A stretch of DNA of 64,000 nucleotides from Actinomycetospora callitridis (GCF_028737265.1 NZ_JAQZAK010000002.1:868001-932000); one strand, 5' to 3'; numbered from the stretch's first letter, positions 46,592 to 56,974 are shown. The notes: a model not told the origin generated them from the letters alone. Numbers and translations are program-made.

Positions 46592-48712
46592 TCAGGCCGG
46601 GAGCGACTCCAGCGGCGGGGGCGCGAGCGCGGTGACCGCGCGGTCGACCGCCTCGCACGACGGGCCGGCCACCTCGATCGAGTAGGCGACCGCGTCCCAG
46701 CCCACGAAGGTCCGGCAGGGACCGCCGTCCTCGGTCTGCACCAGGGGGCCGAGGCGCCCCCCGCCCGGTGCGTTCCAGGCGGCCGCGCCGCCCGACTGCG
46801 CGCCGCGCGCGTTCGCCTCGGTACTCACGTCGCCCGCGGTGTTCCACCGCGTGTAGCTCACGGTGGTGCCCTCGGGCCCGGCGCAGCCGCGCACCTGCTC
46901 CGGCGTGACCCCGGACGTCCCCGCGGTGGGCGTGCCCGGGTTGCACCCGGGCCGGATCGCGCCGGGGAAGACCCGCTCGGGTGACCGCAGGTCCTCGGTG
47001 GTGGGCAGGCCGGTGGCGTTGAGGCTCGCGGTGACGTCGGCGCACCGGTCGTTGGTCACGTAGGCCTGCACCATCTGCGAGTGGCCGGTGTACGAGGCCA
47101 CCGTCGTGCATTGCCCCTGGACGAGGGTCTGGTAGTACGGGCCCTGGGTGATGCCGTCGATCGTCCAGGTGCGGATGCCGTCGGTCGAGGGCGAGGTCTG
47201 GTACGACGCGACGCGCGTCTGGGCGTCCTGCGCGGTCGGCCAGTCGATGTAGGCGATGGCCGCGACCCCGCGCTGGCACTGCAGCACGTTCTGCGGCTGG
47301 ACGCCCGTCGCCAGCTGGTAGGCGGTGCCGTCGCCCGCCAGGCACCCCGGCCGGGCGCTGTCGGGGAACGTCTGTGACAGCGGCGCGGCCTCCCCGAGCG
47401 CGAGCGTCGCCGGCGCGGTGCCGCCGCGGTCGAGGACGACGATCGCGGTGACGACGATCGCGGTGACGAGCACGACGGCCACCGCGACCAGGCCGATGAC
47501 CAGGCCCCGACGGCGCGGCGTGCCCGTGGCGGCGTGCGGGCCGGACTGCCCGGGCGGGCCGGCGGGGGGTGTCGGAGACCAGGGACCCGCCGGAGGGGGA
47601 CCGGAGGCATGGGGGCCGCTGTCCCAGCGGATGGCCGGGCCGCCCGCGGGCGCGTACGGGCCCTGCCCGTAGGGCGGGTGGGACGGCGGACCGGCGGGTC
47701 CGACCCAGGTCTCGCGGTGGTGCTCGGGGCCGCGCGGCGGGCCGACCGCCAGACCACCGGGTCCACCGGGCCCGGCGGGCGGGCCCTCCGGACGGCGACC
47801 GCCCGGCGGGTCGGGGACCGGGGCGGGGGCGCGTCCGTCGAGGGCGGCCCGGGCTGCCGCCGCGAACTCACCGGCGTCGCCGAAGCGCCCGCCCGGCCTC
47901 TTCGCGAGCCCCCGCAGGACGACGGCGTCGAGCGCCGGCGGCAGCCCCGGACGCCGCGCCGACGGCGGCTGGGGGTCGACGTTCAGGTGCTGGTGGAGCA
48001 TCGCCGGCATGTCCCCGTCGAACGGGGGCCGCCCGACGAGGATCTCGTAGAGCACCACCGCCAGCGCGTAGACGTCGGCGCGCCTATCGACCGTCGCGCC
48101 CTCGAACTGCTCGGGCGCCATGTAGGCCAGCGTCCCCAGCGTGGTGCCCGCCTCGGTGAGCGCGCGCCCGCCCGTCGTGCCCTGGCCGAGCCGCACGATG
48201 CCGAAGTCGACGAGGTGCACGAAGTCCCGTCCGTGCGCCGTGGTCACCAGGACGTTGCCCGGCTTGACGTCGCGGTGGACGAGGTCGTGCGCGTGGGCGT
48301 CGTCGAGGGCGTCCGCGAGCTGCTCGACGAGGCCGACGGCGCGCACCGGGTCGAGCGGGCCCTCCTCGCGCAGCAGCCGGGCGAGGTCGCGTCCCTCGAC
48401 GAGGCGCATGTCGAGGTAGAGGCGTCCGTCGATGACGCCGAAGTCGTGGATCGGGACCACGTGCGGCGAGGACAGGCGGGCCGCCGTGCGGCACTCGCGC
48501 TCGAACCGCTCGCGGATCTCCGGGTCGTCCGCGAGGTCCGGGGCCAGCCGTTTGAGGGCGACCTCGCGGTCGCGCCGCGTGTCGTACGCCCGGTGCACCT
48601 CGCCCATGCCGCCGCGCCCGAGACGGCCGGTCAGACGGTAGGGACCGAACATCTCCGCCGACCCGTCGGCGGGGCCCGTCGTCCCGGCGCCCGGTCCCGG
48701 CGAGCCCGTCAT
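46592..48712 (-). CDS. Receptor-type Ser/Thr protein kinase with duplicated Cys-rich sensor
   Basis: 706 residues. Kinase domain 24-290: glycine loop GRGGMGEV, Lys54 (VALKRL), HRDVKPGN at 146-153, DFG 169-171, APEQFEG. A Pro/Gly-rich linker (295-400) leads to one membrane helix (about 403-427) and an extracytoplasmic region built from two similar domains. Domain A has cysteines 457, 479, 535 and 557; domain B has 590, 610, 666 and 686. There are no PASTA repeats. ATG start with GGGGGGAG upstream. Single gene, with a TATCCT -10-like element before it. Ligand and targets unknown. Confidence 0.94.
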   Translation of the reverse strand: MTGSPGPGAGTTGPADGSAEMFGPYRLTGRLGRGGMGEVHRAYDTRRDREVALKRLAPDLADDPEIRERFERECRTAARLSSPHVVPIHDFGVIDGRLYLDMRLVEGRDLARLLREEGPLDPVRAVGLVEQLADALDDAHAHDLVHRDVKPGNVLVTTAHGRDFVHLVDFGIVRLGQGTTGGRALTEAGTTLGTLAYMAPEQFEGATVDRRADVYALAVVLYEILVGRPPFDGDMPAMLHQHLNVDPQPPSARRPGLPPALDAVVLRGLAKRPGGRFGDAGEFAAAARAALDGRAPAPVPDPPGGRRPEGPPAGPGGPGGLAVGPPRGPEHHRETWVGPAGPPSHPPYGQGPYAPAGGPAIRWDSGPHASGPPPAGPWSPTPPAGPPGQSGPHAATGTPRRRGLVIGLVAVAVVLVTAIVVTAIVVLDRGGTAPATLALGEAAPLSQTFPDSARPGCLAGDGTAYQLATGVQPQNVLQCQRGVAAIAYIDWPTAQDAQTRVASYQTSPSTDGIRTWTIDGITQGPYYQTLVQGQCTTVASYTGHSQMVQAYVTNDRCADVTASLNATGLPTTEDLRSPERVFPGAIRPGCNPGTPTAGTSGVTPEQVRGCAGPEGTTVSYTRWNTAGDVSTEANARGAQSGGAAAWNAPGGGRLGPLVQTEDGGPCRTFVGWDAVAYSIEVAGPSCEAVDRAVTALAPPPLESLPA

Positions 48713-48763
48713 GTCGATCTCCCCCCAGGACGGCGGAGGGTGGTCGCCCGCGGCCCGGACGGG

Positions 48764-48769
48764 AGGATA
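48764..48769 (-). promoter_or_regulatory. Possible -10 element for the kinase gene
   Basis: TATCCT on the minus strand, 51 nt before the kinase ATG, fits TANNNT. No convincing -35 was found. Confidence 0.3.
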
Positions 48770-48793
48770 CGACGCAGATCACCCCGGAGGCGA

Positions 48794-49162
48794 TCACGAA
48801 CGGCGATCGGACCCCGGGGAGGTCGTGGCGTGGTCGGCGTCGTCCGCCTCGGCCGGGTGAGCGGTGGTCTCGTCCGGGACCGGAGCGTCGACGGGCGTCG
48901 GTGACACGGGTGCCGCCGGTGCCGCGTCGGCGGGTGCCCGGGCGGCCCGGAGCGCGGGCACCGCGACGAGCGCGGTGAGCACCGCCGCGACCCCGGCGAC
49001 CGTGCCCGCGAGCAGGAGGCCGCCGACGAGGTGCAGCTGGCGGATCGGGGTGACGAGCAGGCCGCCGGTGGTCTCGCGGACGTCCACCCCGGCCACGAGC
49101 AGCACGACCGCCGCGACGGCGAGCACCACCGTCGCCACGGCGAGCAGGACGGCGCGTCTCAC
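48794..49162 (-). CDS. Two-helix membrane protein, unknown function
   Basis: 122 residues. Helices at about 3-25 (AVLLAVATVVLAVAAVVLLVAG) and 45-68, then an Ala/Pro/Asp-rich hydrophilic tail ending TSPGSDRRS. GTG start in GTGA overlap with the next gene upstream. No family recognised. Last of three coupled membrane-protein genes behind hemB. Confidence 0.75.
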   Translation of the reverse strand: MRRAVLLAVATVVLAVAAVVLLVAGVDVRETTGGLLVTPIRQLHLVGGLLLAGTVAGVAAVLTALVAVPALRAARAPADAAPAAPVSPTPVDAPVPDETTAHPAEADDADHATTSPGSDRRS

Positions 49163-49653
49163 GACGACGCCCGCGCGCGCAGCAGGTCGCCGATCGCCTG
49201 CCGGAGCGCGTCGCCGTCGCGGGCCCAGGCGACCGCCCGGGTGCCGTCGCTCAGGCGCAGGACGACGGGCGTCAGCTTGCGGGGCACCACCGGCCCGTCG
49301 CCGAGGACCCGCAGGCCGTGGTGGTCCTCGTCGGCGGGACGCAGCGACGTCACCTGCGACATCGGCAGGCGGGTGCTGCCCTGGACCAGCGTCGACCGGG
49401 TCAGCTCCACCCGCAGGAAGCGCCGCCTGCTGCGGACGAGCACGAACGTGTAGAGGAACACGAGCAGGCCGACGCCGAGCCACAGCGTGACCGACGGCCC
49501 GCCGGGGGCGAGGCTCTCGAGCCCGATCCCGGCCGCCGCGAGCACCGGGCCGAACAGCAGCACCCAGGGCCGCGACCCGGTCTCGGCGTAGAGGACCGTC
49601 TCGTCGGTCGTGGCGGCGGGTGGGTCTGTCGCGGGCGGGTCGGGGGCGGTCAC
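49159..49653 (-). CDS. Membrane protein with PH-like domain, unknown function
   Basis: 164 residues. After a Pro/Thr/Asp-rich start, two helices (about 34-52 and 59-77) precede a soluble segment (RRRFLRVELTRSTLVQGSTRLPMSQVTSL) of the kind found in bacterial PH-like membrane proteins. GTG start in overlap with its upstream neighbour. Function unknown. Confidence 0.75.
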   Translation of the reverse strand: MTAPDPPATDPPAATTDETVLYAETGSRPWVLLFGPVLAAAGIGLESLAPGGPSVTLWLGVGLLVFLYTFVLVRSRRRFLRVELTRSTLVQGSTRLPMSQVTSLRPADEDHHGLRVLGDGPVVPRKLTPVVLRLSDGTRAVAWARDGDALRQAIGDLLRARASS

Positions 49654-50093
49654 CGGAACCGGCCGAACCAGGCACGGGCCGCGGGCAGGTGGAGCAGCAC
49701 CGCCCCGGCGACGAACGCGACGAACCACGCGCCGCCCACCCCGAGGAACGTGACCTGCACGAGGCCGACCGCGGCGAGGACCACGCCGACGGCGGTGAGG
49801 ACGGTGCGCGCGCGCCGGGATCCGCGCCCGGCCCGGCGGGCCGCGACGATCGTGCCGACGCCGCCCGCCGCCAGCACCACCATGGCGGCGACCACCGCGG
49901 CCGGGCCGGTGCCGGGGTCGGCCGTGCCGAACGCGAGGCCCAGGCCGAACAGCAGGGCGGTGCCGATCATCAGCCCACCGAGCACGATCCACAGCACGAC
50001 GGCGGCGGTGACCAGCCCGGGGCGTCCGGGCTCCTCCTCGGGCGGGGTGAGGTCCCGCTCCGCGTCGGACCGCGCGTGGTCGGTCACCGTCAA
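49650..50093 (-). CDS. Four-helix membrane protein, unknown function
   Basis: 147 residues with about four hydrophobic helices after a charged N-terminus ([18 protein letters not shown]). The frame begins with TTG 50093, which overlaps the hemB stop (TTGA); GTG at 50087 is an equally good start and would shorten it by two residues. It is coupled to hemB, but I see nothing linking it to haem. Confidence 0.72.
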   Translation of the reverse strand: MTVTDHARSDAERDLTPPEEEPGRPGLVTAAVVLWIVLGGLMIGTALLFGLGLAFGTADPGTGPAAVVAAMVVLAAGGVGTIVAARRAGRGSRRARTVLTAVGVVLAAVGLVQVTFLGVGGAWFVAFVAGAVLLHLPAARAWFGRFR

Positions 50094-51064
50094 CGGTCCA
50101 GCCAGGCGGCGGCCTCGGTGGCCCAGTACGTCAGGACGATGTCGGCGCCGGCGCGGCGGATGCCGGTGAGCGTCTCGACGATCGTGCGCTCGCGGTCGAG
50201 CCAGCCGCGCTCGACCGCGGCCGAGATCATCGCGTACTCCCCCGAGACCTGGTACGCGGCGACCGGGACGTCGGAGGAGTCGGCGACCCGGCGCAGGACG
50301 TCGAGGTAGGCCATGGCCGGCTTGACCATCACCATGTCGGCGCCCTCGTCGAGGTCGAGCGCCGCCTCGCGCGCCGCCTCGCGGGCGTTGGCCGGGTCCT
50401 GCTGGTAGGTGCGGCGGTCGCCCTGGAGCTGCGAGTCGACGGCCTCGCGGAACGGGCCGTAGAACGCGCTGGCGTACTTCGCGGAGTAGGCGAGGATCGC
50501 GGTGTCGCGGTGGCCCGCCTCGTCGAGCGCGGACCGGATGACGCCGACCTGGCCGTCCATCATCCCGCTGGGCGCGACGACGTGGGCGCCGGCGTCGGCC
50601 TGCGCGACGGCCATCTGCCCGTAGATCGGCAGCGTGGCGTCGTTGTCGACCCGACCCTCGTCGTCGAGCACGCCGCAGTGGCCGTGGTCGGTGAACTCGT
50701 CGAGGCAGGTGTCGGCCATGACCGGCACCGCGTCGCCGACCTCGGCCCGCACGTCGCGCAGCGCGACGTTGAGGATGCCCTCGGGGTTGGTGCCGCCGGA
50801 CCCGACGGCGTCGCGCCGGGACGGAACGCCGAACAGCATGATCCCGCCGAGACCGGCCGCCGCCGCCTCGGCGGCCGCCTTGCGCAGCGAGTCACGGGTG
50901 TGCTGGACGACCCCGGGCATCGACGTGATCGGGCGCGGGGCGTCGAGACCCTCGGCGACGAACACCGGCAGCACGAGGTGCCGCGGGCGCACGTCGGTCT
51001 CGGCGACGAGGCGGCGCATCCCGGGGGTCGCCCGGAGACGGCGGGGACGGTCTGTGGGGAACAT
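50090..51064 (-). CDS. hemB: Delta-aminolevulinic acid dehydratase (porphobilinogen synthase)
   Basis: Condenses two 5-aminolevulinate molecules to porphobilinogen, 324 residues. Both Schiff-base lysines are visible ([15 protein letters not shown] and [12 protein letters not shown]). The metal segment reads [14 protein letters not shown], in which the middle cysteine of the zinc triad is Asp, pointing to a non-classical metal site. ATG 51064 (MFPTDRPRR) is chosen because the longer frame would begin inside the hairpin repeat. Confidence 0.96.
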   Translation of the reverse strand: MFPTDRPRRLRATPGMRRLVAETDVRPRHLVLPVFVAEGLDAPRPITSMPGVVQHTRDSLRKAAAEAAAAGLGGIMLFGVPSRRDAVGSGGTNPEGILNVALRDVRAEVGDAVPVMADTCLDEFTDHGHCGVLDDEGRVDNDATLPIYGQMAVAQADAGAHVVAPSGMMDGQVGVIRSALDEAGHRDTAILAYSAKYASAFYGPFREAVDSQLQGDRRTYQQDPANAREAAREAALDLDEGADMVMVKPAMAYLDVLRRVADSSDVPVAAYQVSGEYAMISAAVERGWLDRERTIVETLTGIRRAGADIVLTYWATEAAAWLDR

Positions 51065-51084
51065 GCGGTTCGTCCTTCGGACCT

Positions 51085-51125
51085 GTGGGCGGTCGTCCGT
51101 GCCCCTGGCACGGACGACCACCCAC
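51085..51125 (-). repeat. Dispersed hairpin repeat, copy 2, between hemD and hemB
   Basis: On the minus strand GTGGGTGGTCGTCCGTGCC (51125-51107), a 3-nt loop, and its complement with one mismatch (51103-51085). It follows the hemD TAG and CTTGGC, exactly as copy 1 follows korB, and precedes the hemB ATG by 20 nt. It may attenuate or separate hemB from the upstream transcript. Confidence 0.85.
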
Positions 51126-51142
51126 GAGCGCGGAGCGCCAAG

Positions 51143-52783
51143 CTAGCGCTTGCGGGCCTTGGTCTTGCGGGGCGGGGGCAGGGCGCCCTCCGCCCGCAGC
51201 TTGTTGGCGTGCGACGCCAGCGCCTCGACCAGGGACGGCACGTCCGCGGTGTCGGGCTTCACGTCGACGCGCAGCCCGAACTCGACCGCGGTCTCCGCGG
51301 TCTTCGGGCCGATGCAGGCGACGATCGTGCGGGCGTGCGGCTTGCCGGCGATGCCGACGAGGTTCCGCACCGTCGACGACGAGGTGAAGCACACCGCGTC
51401 GAAGCCACCCGTCTTGATCGCCTCGCGGACCGGCGCGGGCGGCGGCGCGGCCCGGACGGTGCGGTACGCGGTGATGTCGTCGATCTCCCAGCCGCGCTGC
51501 TGCAGGCCCTCGGCCAGGGTCTCGGTGGCGATGTCGGCCCGCGGGAGCAGGACGCGGTCCACCGGGTCGAGGACGTCGTCGTGCGGCGGGAACACGTCGA
51601 GCAGGCCCTCGGAGGACTGCTCGGTCTCGTCGCCCGGCACCAGCTCGGGGTGCACGCCGAACGAGCGCACGACGTCGGCCGTCGCCTCGCCGACGCAGGC
51701 GATCCGGACGCCGGAGAACGCGCGGGCGTCGAGCCCGAACTCGCCGAACTTCTCCCACACGGCGCGCACCGCGTTGGCCGAGGTGAACACGACCCACTGG
51801 TAGCGCCCGTCGACCAGGCCCTTGACCGCGCGCTCCATCTGCGCCGGGCTCCGCGGGGGCTCCACCGCGATGGTGGGCACCTCCTCGGGCACCGCGCCGT
51901 GCACGCGCAGGCGGTCGCTCATCGCGCCCGCCTGGTCCTTGGTGCGGGGCACGAGCACGCGCCAGCCGTAGAGCGCGCGCGACTCCCACCAGGAGAGGGT
52001 GGCGCGGTCGGTGACGGCGTCGCCGAGGGTGACGACGAGCGGGCCCTCGAGCTCCGCGCCGTCGGCGGCGAGCTTGTCGAGGCTCGTCTCGACGGTGCGC
52101 TGCCGGGAGCCGGTGCCGCCCGCGGTGACGAGGGCGGGGGTGCCGGGCTTCCAGCCGTTCTCGACGAGGCGCGCCGACGCACCGGCGAGCTCGGCCGCGG
52201 TGGCCTGCAGGACCAGCGGGCCGGGGGCCACGGAGAGGGCGGCGTAGTCGACGGCCTCGCCCGCGGTGATGTCCACCGAGGTGTGGGCCGGGCCGAGGGC
52301 GACGCCCGCGTAGGTCGGCACCGCGGTGTCGGCGGGCATGCCCGGCACGACGTCGAACGGCACGCCGGCCGCCGCGACGGCGCGGACCTCGCTGACGATG
52401 TCGGGGCGCACGAGCGGGTCGCCGACGACCAGCCGCACGACGGAGGCGCCGCTGCGGGCCTCGCCGACGACGGTCTCCGCCAGCGTGGCGGGGTCGGCGG
52501 GCGCGGGTCCGCTCGTGGCGGCGGGATCGTCGGCGGCGAAGCCGGGCGCGACCACGGCGTCGGTGGCCGGTCCGCCGGCCGCCGGGTCGTCGGCGTGCCC
52601 GACCGGGCGGACCGTCGTCGTCGAGGGCAGCAGGCCGAGGACGTCCGCGGGCACGCCGCGATCGGCCACGACGAGTGTGGCCGCGGCGAGGGCGTCGCGG
52701 GCGCGCACGGTCAGAAGACCCGGGTCTCCGGGTCCACTGCCGACGAAGGCGACCCGGCCGGCGGTCGTCGAGGGTGCTGTCAT
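51143..52783 (-). CDS. hemD: Fused uroporphyrinogen-III methyltransferase / uroporphyrinogen-III synthase
   Basis: 546 residues. N-terminal half: tetrapyrrole methylase fold (AFVGSGPGDPGLLTVRARDAL; RLVVGDPLVRPD; VVPGMPADTAVPTYAG), which would direct uroporphyrinogen III towards sirohaem and cobalamin. C-terminal half from about 260: HemD (WRVLVPRTKDQAGAMSDRL; WVVFTSANAVRAVWE; CFTSSSTVRNLVG), which closes the macrocycle. The fusion is common in actinobacteria. ATG 52783 is preferred; ATG 52798 is in frame five codons earlier. Ends in TAG followed by the hairpin repeat. Confidence 0.94.
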   Translation of the reverse strand: MTAPSTTAGRVAFVGSGPGDPGLLTVRARDALAAATLVVADRGVPADVLGLLPSTTTVRPVGHADDPAAGGPATDAVVAPGFAADDPAATSGPAPADPATLAETVVGEARSGASVVRLVVGDPLVRPDIVSEVRAVAAAGVPFDVVPGMPADTAVPTYAGVALGPAHTSVDITAGEAVDYAALSVAPGPLVLQATAAELAGASARLVENGWKPGTPALVTAGGTGSRQRTVETSLDKLAADGAELEGPLVVTLGDAVTDRATLSWWESRALYGWRVLVPRTKDQAGAMSDRLRVHGAVPEEVPTIAVEPPRSPAQMERAVKGLVDGRYQWVVFTSANAVRAVWEKFGEFGLDARAFSGVRIACVGEATADVVRSFGVHPELVPGDETEQSSEGLLDVFPPHDDVLDPVDRVLLPRADIATETLAEGLQQRGWEIDDITAYRTVRAAPPPAPVREAIKTGGFDAVCFTSSSTVRNLVGIAGKPHARTIVACIGPKTAETAVEFGLRVDVKPDTADVPSLVEALASHANKLRAEGALPPPRKTKARKR

Positions 52784-52806
52784 GTCTTCCGATCCCATCG
52801 TGGTGT

Positions 52807-53805
52807 TCAGGAGGCGGGCGAGGGCCCCGAGGGCCCCGTCGGCTCCGCCCCGTCGGCGAGCAGTTCCTCGGCCAGTGCGCGGCCGATCTGCTCGGCGTCC
52901 TCGGTCTCTCCGGTCGCGGACCCGCGCACGAGTGCGCCGTCCGCCGTGGTGGCCACCGCACGCAGCGACAGCCGTTCGACGACGTGACCGTCGTCGTCGA
53001 GGTCCTCGACGACCTCGGCGAGCGCCCCGATCGGGGCGCTGCAGGGCGAACCCAGCGCGCCGAGCACGGCGCGCTCGGCGGCCACGGCCACCGCGACGCC
53101 CTCGTCGTGCAGGGTGGTGCGCAGCAGGTGCTCGAGCGCCGCGTCCTCCGAGCGGCACTCGCAGGCCAGCGCGCCCTGGGCGGGCGCGGGCAGCACCTGG
53201 AGGGGGTCGAGCACCTCGGTGACCTCGCCGACCCGCCCGAGGCGGGCCAGTCCGGCGCGGGCGAGCACGACCCCGTCGAGCTCGCCCCGGGTCACCTTGG
53301 CGATCCGGGTGTCGACGTTGCCACGGATCGGCACGAGCTCGAGGCCGAGCCCGAGCGCGCGGATCTGGGCGACCCGCCGCGGCGAGCCGGTGCCGATCAC
53401 CGCGCCCGGCGGGAGCTCCCCGAGCACCATCCCGTCGCGGGCGACGAGGGCGTCACGCGGGTCCTCGCGCGCCGGCACGGCGGCGAGCGTCAGCCCCGGC
53501 ACCCCGGCGGTCGGCAGGTCCTTGTACGAGTGCACGGCGAGGTCGATCTCGCCGGCGAGCAGGGCGTCGCGCAGCGCGGTGACGAACACGCCGACGCCGT
53601 CCATCGCGATCGGTGTGCCCGCCGCCTGGCTGCGGTCGCCGTCGGTGGAGATCGTGACGATCTCGACCGTGGCGCCGGCGTCGGTGAGCGCCGAGGCGAT
53701 GATGTCGGTCTGGGTGCGCGCGAGCAGGCTCGCGCGCGTGCCGATGCGGATCGTGCGGGCGTCGGTGCCGGTCATGGGCGGCGCGTCCGTCGCGTCGGCG
53801 GTCAT
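52807..53805 (-). CDS. hemC: Porphobilinogen deaminase (hydroxymethylbilane synthase)
   Basis: Polymerises four porphobilinogens, 332 residues. Conserved: [40 protein letters not shown], and the dipyrromethane cofactor cysteine in [16 protein letters not shown] 53805 overlaps the hemA stop by 4 nt; an internal ATG at 53775 is an alternative. Confidence 0.96.
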   Translation of the reverse strand: MTADATDAPPMTGTDARTIRIGTRASLLARTQTDIIASALTDAGATVEIVTISTDGDRSQAAGTPIAMDGVGVFVTALRDALLAGEIDLAVHSYKDLPTAGVPGLTLAAVPAREDPRDALVARDGMVLGELPPGAVIGTGSPRRVAQIRALGLGLELVPIRGNVDTRIAKVTRGELDGVVLARAGLARLGRVGEVTEVLDPLQVLPAPAQGALACECRSEDAALEHLLRTTLHDEGVAVAVAAERAVLGALGSPCSAPIGALAEVVEDLDDDGHVVERLSLRAVATTADGALVRGSATGETEDAEQIGRALAEELLADGAEPTGPSGPSPAS

Positions 53806-55199
53806 CGCCGCCCCCCGGGACCCCGGGTGTCGACGGCCAGCGCCTGGTCGACCTCGTCGCCGGGCTCGACGCTCGCGGTGTAGGTGCTCGCCTCGGTGGC
53901 GGCCAGCACCGCGGGCGTCTGCGGGTCGAGCTCGAACAGCTCGCGCAGCGCCTCGGCGTAGGTGTCGCCGCCCGGAGACTGCGCGAGGCGCTTGACCTGC
54001 ACCGTCGGGGTGTGGAGCAGCTTGTCGACCACGCGGCGCACGGTCTGGGCGACCTCGGAGCGGGAGCGCTCGTCGAGGTCGGGCATGCGGCCGTCGAGGC
54101 GCAGGAGCTCGGCGTCGACGACCTCCGCGGCGCGCCGGCGCAGGGCGGTGACCGTCGGGGTGACCTCGGCGGTGCGCTGCGCGGCGAAGTAGGCCCGCAC
54201 CTCTTCGGCGACGACGGTGCGCGCCTCCTCGACGGCGATCCCGGCGCTCGCCGAGCGAAGCCGCTCGCCGAGGGCGGCCAGGTCGACGACGGTGACGCCC
54301 TCGATCTCGGCGACGCGCGGGTCGACGTCGCGGGGCAGGCCCAGGTCGCAGACGACGAGCGGGGCGGCACCCGTGTCGCGGCCCGCCAGCCCGCGGCGCA
54401 CGTCGTCCTCGCCGACCACGGTGCCGACGGCGCCGGTGCAGGCGACGACGAGGTCCGCGGCGGCGATCTCGGCGGCGAGTGCGTCGAGGCCGACGGCGCG
54501 GGCGGTGGCCCCCTCGGTGCGCAGGGCCACGGCGAGGCGCTCGGCGTTGGCCTCCGAGCGGTTGGCCAGCACGAGGTCGTCGACACCGCCGCGGCGCAGG
54601 TGCGCGGCCGTCAGGGCGCCCATCGACCCGGCGCCGACCACGAGTGCGCGACGCCCGGCCAGCCCGCCCAGGGCGGCCTCGGCGTCGGTGAGGGCCTCGG
54701 AGACCACCGAGGCGCCCGCCGCGTCGATCCCGGTCTCGGCGTGGGCGCGCTTGCCCACCCGCAGCGCCTGCTGGGCCAGCTCGTGCAGCACCCGGCCCGC
54801 CGAGCCGAGCTCGCGGGCGTCGGCGTACGAGGCGCGGAGCTGGCCGAGGATCTGCGCCTCGCCGACGACCATCGAGTCGAGGCCGGCGGCCACCGAGAAC
54901 AGGTGCTCCACCGCCGAGCCGGCGTAGTGCACGTAGAGGTGGTCGGTGAGGTCGGAGACCTCGGCGTGCGCGTGGCGGGCCAGCACGTTCGAGACCTCGG
55001 TGAGGCCGCCGTGGAAGGTCTCGACCACCGCGTAGATCTCCACGCGGTTGCAGGTGGAGACCAGCATCGCCTCGGTGACGTGCTCGCCGGTGAGGAGCTC
55101 GTCGAGGACCTTGCGGGTGTCCTCGGGGGAGACGGCGACGCGCTCGAGCACCGGCACCTCGGCGGTGCGGTGCGAGACGCCGACCAGGAGCAGGCTCAT
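53802..55199 (-). CDS. hemA: Glutamyl-tRNA reductase
   Basis: First committed enzyme of the C5 haem pathway, 465 residues. Catalytic Cys50 in [15 protein letters not shown]-binding [17 protein letters not shown], and the conserved [14 protein letters not shown]. The C-terminal dimerisation region is followed by a 60-residue tail. ATG start in ATGA overlap with rex, so haem synthesis is set under the Rex promoter. Confidence 0.97.
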   Translation of the reverse strand: MSLLLVGVSHRTAEVPVLERVAVSPEDTRKVLDELLTGEHVTEAMLVSTCNRVEIYAVVETFHGGLTEVSNVLARHAHAEVSDLTDHLYVHYAGSAVEHLFSVAAGLDSMVVGEAQILGQLRASYADARELGSAGRVLHELAQQALRVGKRAHAETGIDAAGASVVSEALTDAEAALGGLAGRRALVVGAGSMGALTAAHLRRGGVDDLVLANRSEANAERLAVALRTEGATARAVGLDALAAEIAAADLVVACTGAVGTVVGEDDVRRGLAGRDTGAAPLVVCDLGLPRDVDPRVAEIEGVTVVDLAALGERLRSASAGIAVEEARTVVAEEVRAYFAAQRTAEVTPTVTALRRRAAEVVDAELLRLDGRMPDLDERSRSEVAQTVRRVVDKLLHTPTVQVKRLAQSPGGDTYAEALRELFELDPQTPAVLAATEASTYTASVEPGDEVDQALAVDTRGPGGRR

Positions 55200-55990
55200 C
55201 GGGAGAACACCTCTCGCGGGGTCGGTCGCGACGGGGCGGCGGGACCGGCCGCGGACACCGTGCCGTGCCGGCGGGCCACGTGGAACGACAGGACCTGCAT
55301 CTCCACCGCCAGGTCGACCTTGCGCACCTCGACCCCGGCCGGCACCGAGAGCACGGTGGGCGCGAAGTTGAGGATGCTGCGCACGCCCGCGGACACGAGG
55401 TGGTCGCAGACGCGCTGGGCGGCCTCCGCCGGCGTGGCCACCACGCCGATGGTGACCCCGCGCGCGGCGCACACCGCGTCGATCGCGTCGGCGTGCTGCA
55501 CCTCGACGCCGTCGATGACGGTGCCGACGAGCGCCGGGTCGACGTCGAAGAGGGCGGCGACCGGGAAGCCGCGCTGGGCGAACCCGCCGTAGCCGGCGAG
55601 CGCGTGCCCGAGGTTGCCGACCCCGACGAGCGCCACGGCGTGCGGGCTGTCCAGCCCGAGCGTCGCCTCGACCTCGGCGGTGAGGCGGGAGACGTCGTAC
55701 CCGACGCCCCGGACACCGCAGGAGCCGATGAGGGAGAGGTCCTTGCGGAGCTTCGCGGAGTTCACCCCGGCCGCCGCGGCGAGCTCCTCGCTGGACACGG
55801 TGCCGCGGCCGTCGGCGAGCAGGGAGGTGAGGACGCGCAGGTAGACGGCCAGGCGGGCCACCGTCGCCTCGGGCACCGGGCGGGCGGCGGACTCCTCGCC
55901 ACCGTCGGAGGCGTGGGCGAGGTCCACCCCGGGCGGTCGGCTCGAGGGCACCGCGCGCCGAGCGGGCCGGGTGCCGCGGTCGACCGTCAC
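55196..55990 (-). CDS. rex: Redox-sensing transcriptional repressor Rex
   Basis: 264 residues. After a 40-residue disordered start comes a winged helix ([24 protein letters not shown]), then a Rossmann fold with GVGNLG at 123-128, and a C-terminal domain-swap helix. Rex senses the NADH/NAD+ ratio and releases its operators when NADH rises. It is first in rex-hemACD, the arrangement known from Streptomyces. GTG start; the promoter about 100 nt upstream overlaps a Rex-like site, which suggests autoregulation. Confidence 0.97.
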   Translation of the reverse strand: MTVDRGTRPARRAVPSSRPPGVDLAHASDGGEESAARPVPEATVARLAVYLRVLTSLLADGRGTVSSEELAAAAGVNSAKLRKDLSLIGSCGVRGVGYDVSRLTAEVEATLGLDSPHAVALVGVGNLGHALAGYGGFAQRGFPVAALFDVDPALVGTVIDGVEVQHADAIDAVCAARGVTIGVVATPAEAAQRVCDHLVSAGVRSILNFAPTVLSVPAGVEVRKVDLAVEMQVLSFHVARRHGTVSAAGPAAPSRPTPREVFSR

Positions 55991-56308
55991 TTCCGGGCGC
56001 CTCCTGTCATGCCTGCATCACCACGCCGTCGCGGGGTTCCCGCACCCGCGGCCGTGCACCACGCGGACGTCCCTGGATCGGTTCCAGAACAACGCTAGCG
56101 CTCGTGAACGCACGCACAAAATCGCCGCGGGACCTCCGGCCGTGGGCTCGACCACCCTCCGCACCGGCGCGGACCCGCGCCGTGTCGTGACGACCGGCGG
56201 AGGTCTCCAGTCTGCCAGTCGGCGCGCCGCGACGCGCCGTCCACACCGGCCTGGAGCAGCGCGGGGCGGTACTCGGCCGTCCCCGTGCGCCGTCCGGCCC
56301 CGTTCGGG
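55991..56308. other. Region between the ferritin-like gene and rex
   Basis: 318 bases without a supported gene. The part near rex holds the promoter and Rex-like site (56092-56119). The part near 56220-56240 holds a GC-rich inverted repeat (GGCGCG/CGCGCC) that may end the ferritin-like operon. Nothing else is identifiable. Confidence 0.5.
56092..56119 (-). promoter_or_regulatory. rex-hemACD promoter with overlapping Rex-like site
   Basis: On the minus strand: -35 TTGTGC (56119-56114), 16-nt spacer, -10 TAGCGT (56097-56092). The 18-mer TTGTGCGTGCGTTCACGA (56119-56102) fits the Rex box TTGTGAA-N4-TTCACAA at 11 of 14 fixed bases and covers the -35 and most of the spacer, an ideal position for repression. 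Confidence 0.68.
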
Positions 56309-56974
56309 TCAGACCGTCAGGGCGTCCGGGCCGAGCGCTCCGGCGGTGGGGTCCGTGGGTGCGGTGGGCGGCCGTCCGAGCAGGAAGTCCGCCGTCGCGC
56401 CGTGCATCGCGGAGACGGGCGCGACGCCCGCCGCGAGGGCGACCGTCGACGTCTCGGTGGCGCGGCCGGCGATCGCGGTGATGGTGGCGGTGACGGTCGC
56501 GGTGACGTCCGCGGCGAGTCCCAGCAGGTCGACGGGGGCGACGGCGGCCACGAGGCGACCCCGCAGCGGGGGCTCGACGGTGAGGGGGTAGCCGTCGACC
56601 GGGGGCCGCCCGGCGTTCGTCAGCAGCCGGTTCCACGCCTCGGCGTGCGCCACGTGCTGGGCCGCGGCCCCGGACAGGAAGGCCGTCACCACCCCCGGGA
56701 CGGACCCGTACCGACCCTGGCCCGCGCCGGTGCCCGCCTGGCCGAGGAGGTCGCCGGCGAGGCCGGAGAGCGCGGCCGCGACGGCCATGAGAGCCGCATC
56801 ACCCTCGTACACGGGTGCCGGTGTGGTGGTCGTGGTGGTCGGCGGCGGCGGCGTGCCCGCCGGGGCGGGGGAACCGGGCGGCGCGGTGTTCGAGCAGGCG
56901 GCCAGCGCGGCCGCGCCCGAGAGCGCGCCGAGCCCGAGCAGGAAGCGGCGACGCGTCGTCCCGGGCCCGGTCAT
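56309..56974 (-). CDS. Ferritin-like domain lipoprotein (Tat type)
   Basis: 221 residues. N-terminus TTRRRFLLGLGALSGAAALAACS has a twin-arginine signal with a lipobox cysteine, so it should be exported folded and anchored outside. A Thr/Pro linker precedes a helical domain with AQHVAHAEAWNRLLTNAG, which suits a ferritin-like four-helix fold. Few carboxylate ligands are evident, so metal binding is uncertain. ATG 56974 is in ATGA overlap with the next ferritin-like gene. Confidence 0.75.
   Translation of the reverse strand: MTGPGTTRRRFLLGLGALSGAAALAACSNTAPPGSPAPAGTPPPPTTTTTTPAPVYEGDAALMAVAAALSGLAGDLLGQAGTGAGQGRYGSVPGVVTAFLSGAAAQHVAHAEAWNRLLTNAGRPPVDGYPLTVEPPLRGRLVAAVAPVDLLGLAADVTATVTATITAIAGRATETSTVALAAGVAPVSAMHGATADFLLGRPPTAPTDPTAGALGPDALTV

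Noticed and set aside
47440-47500. Direct repeat ACGACGATCGCGGTG in the kinase gene as a regulatory element
   Set aside because: It encodes the repeated TAIVV of the membrane helix and is explained by coding.
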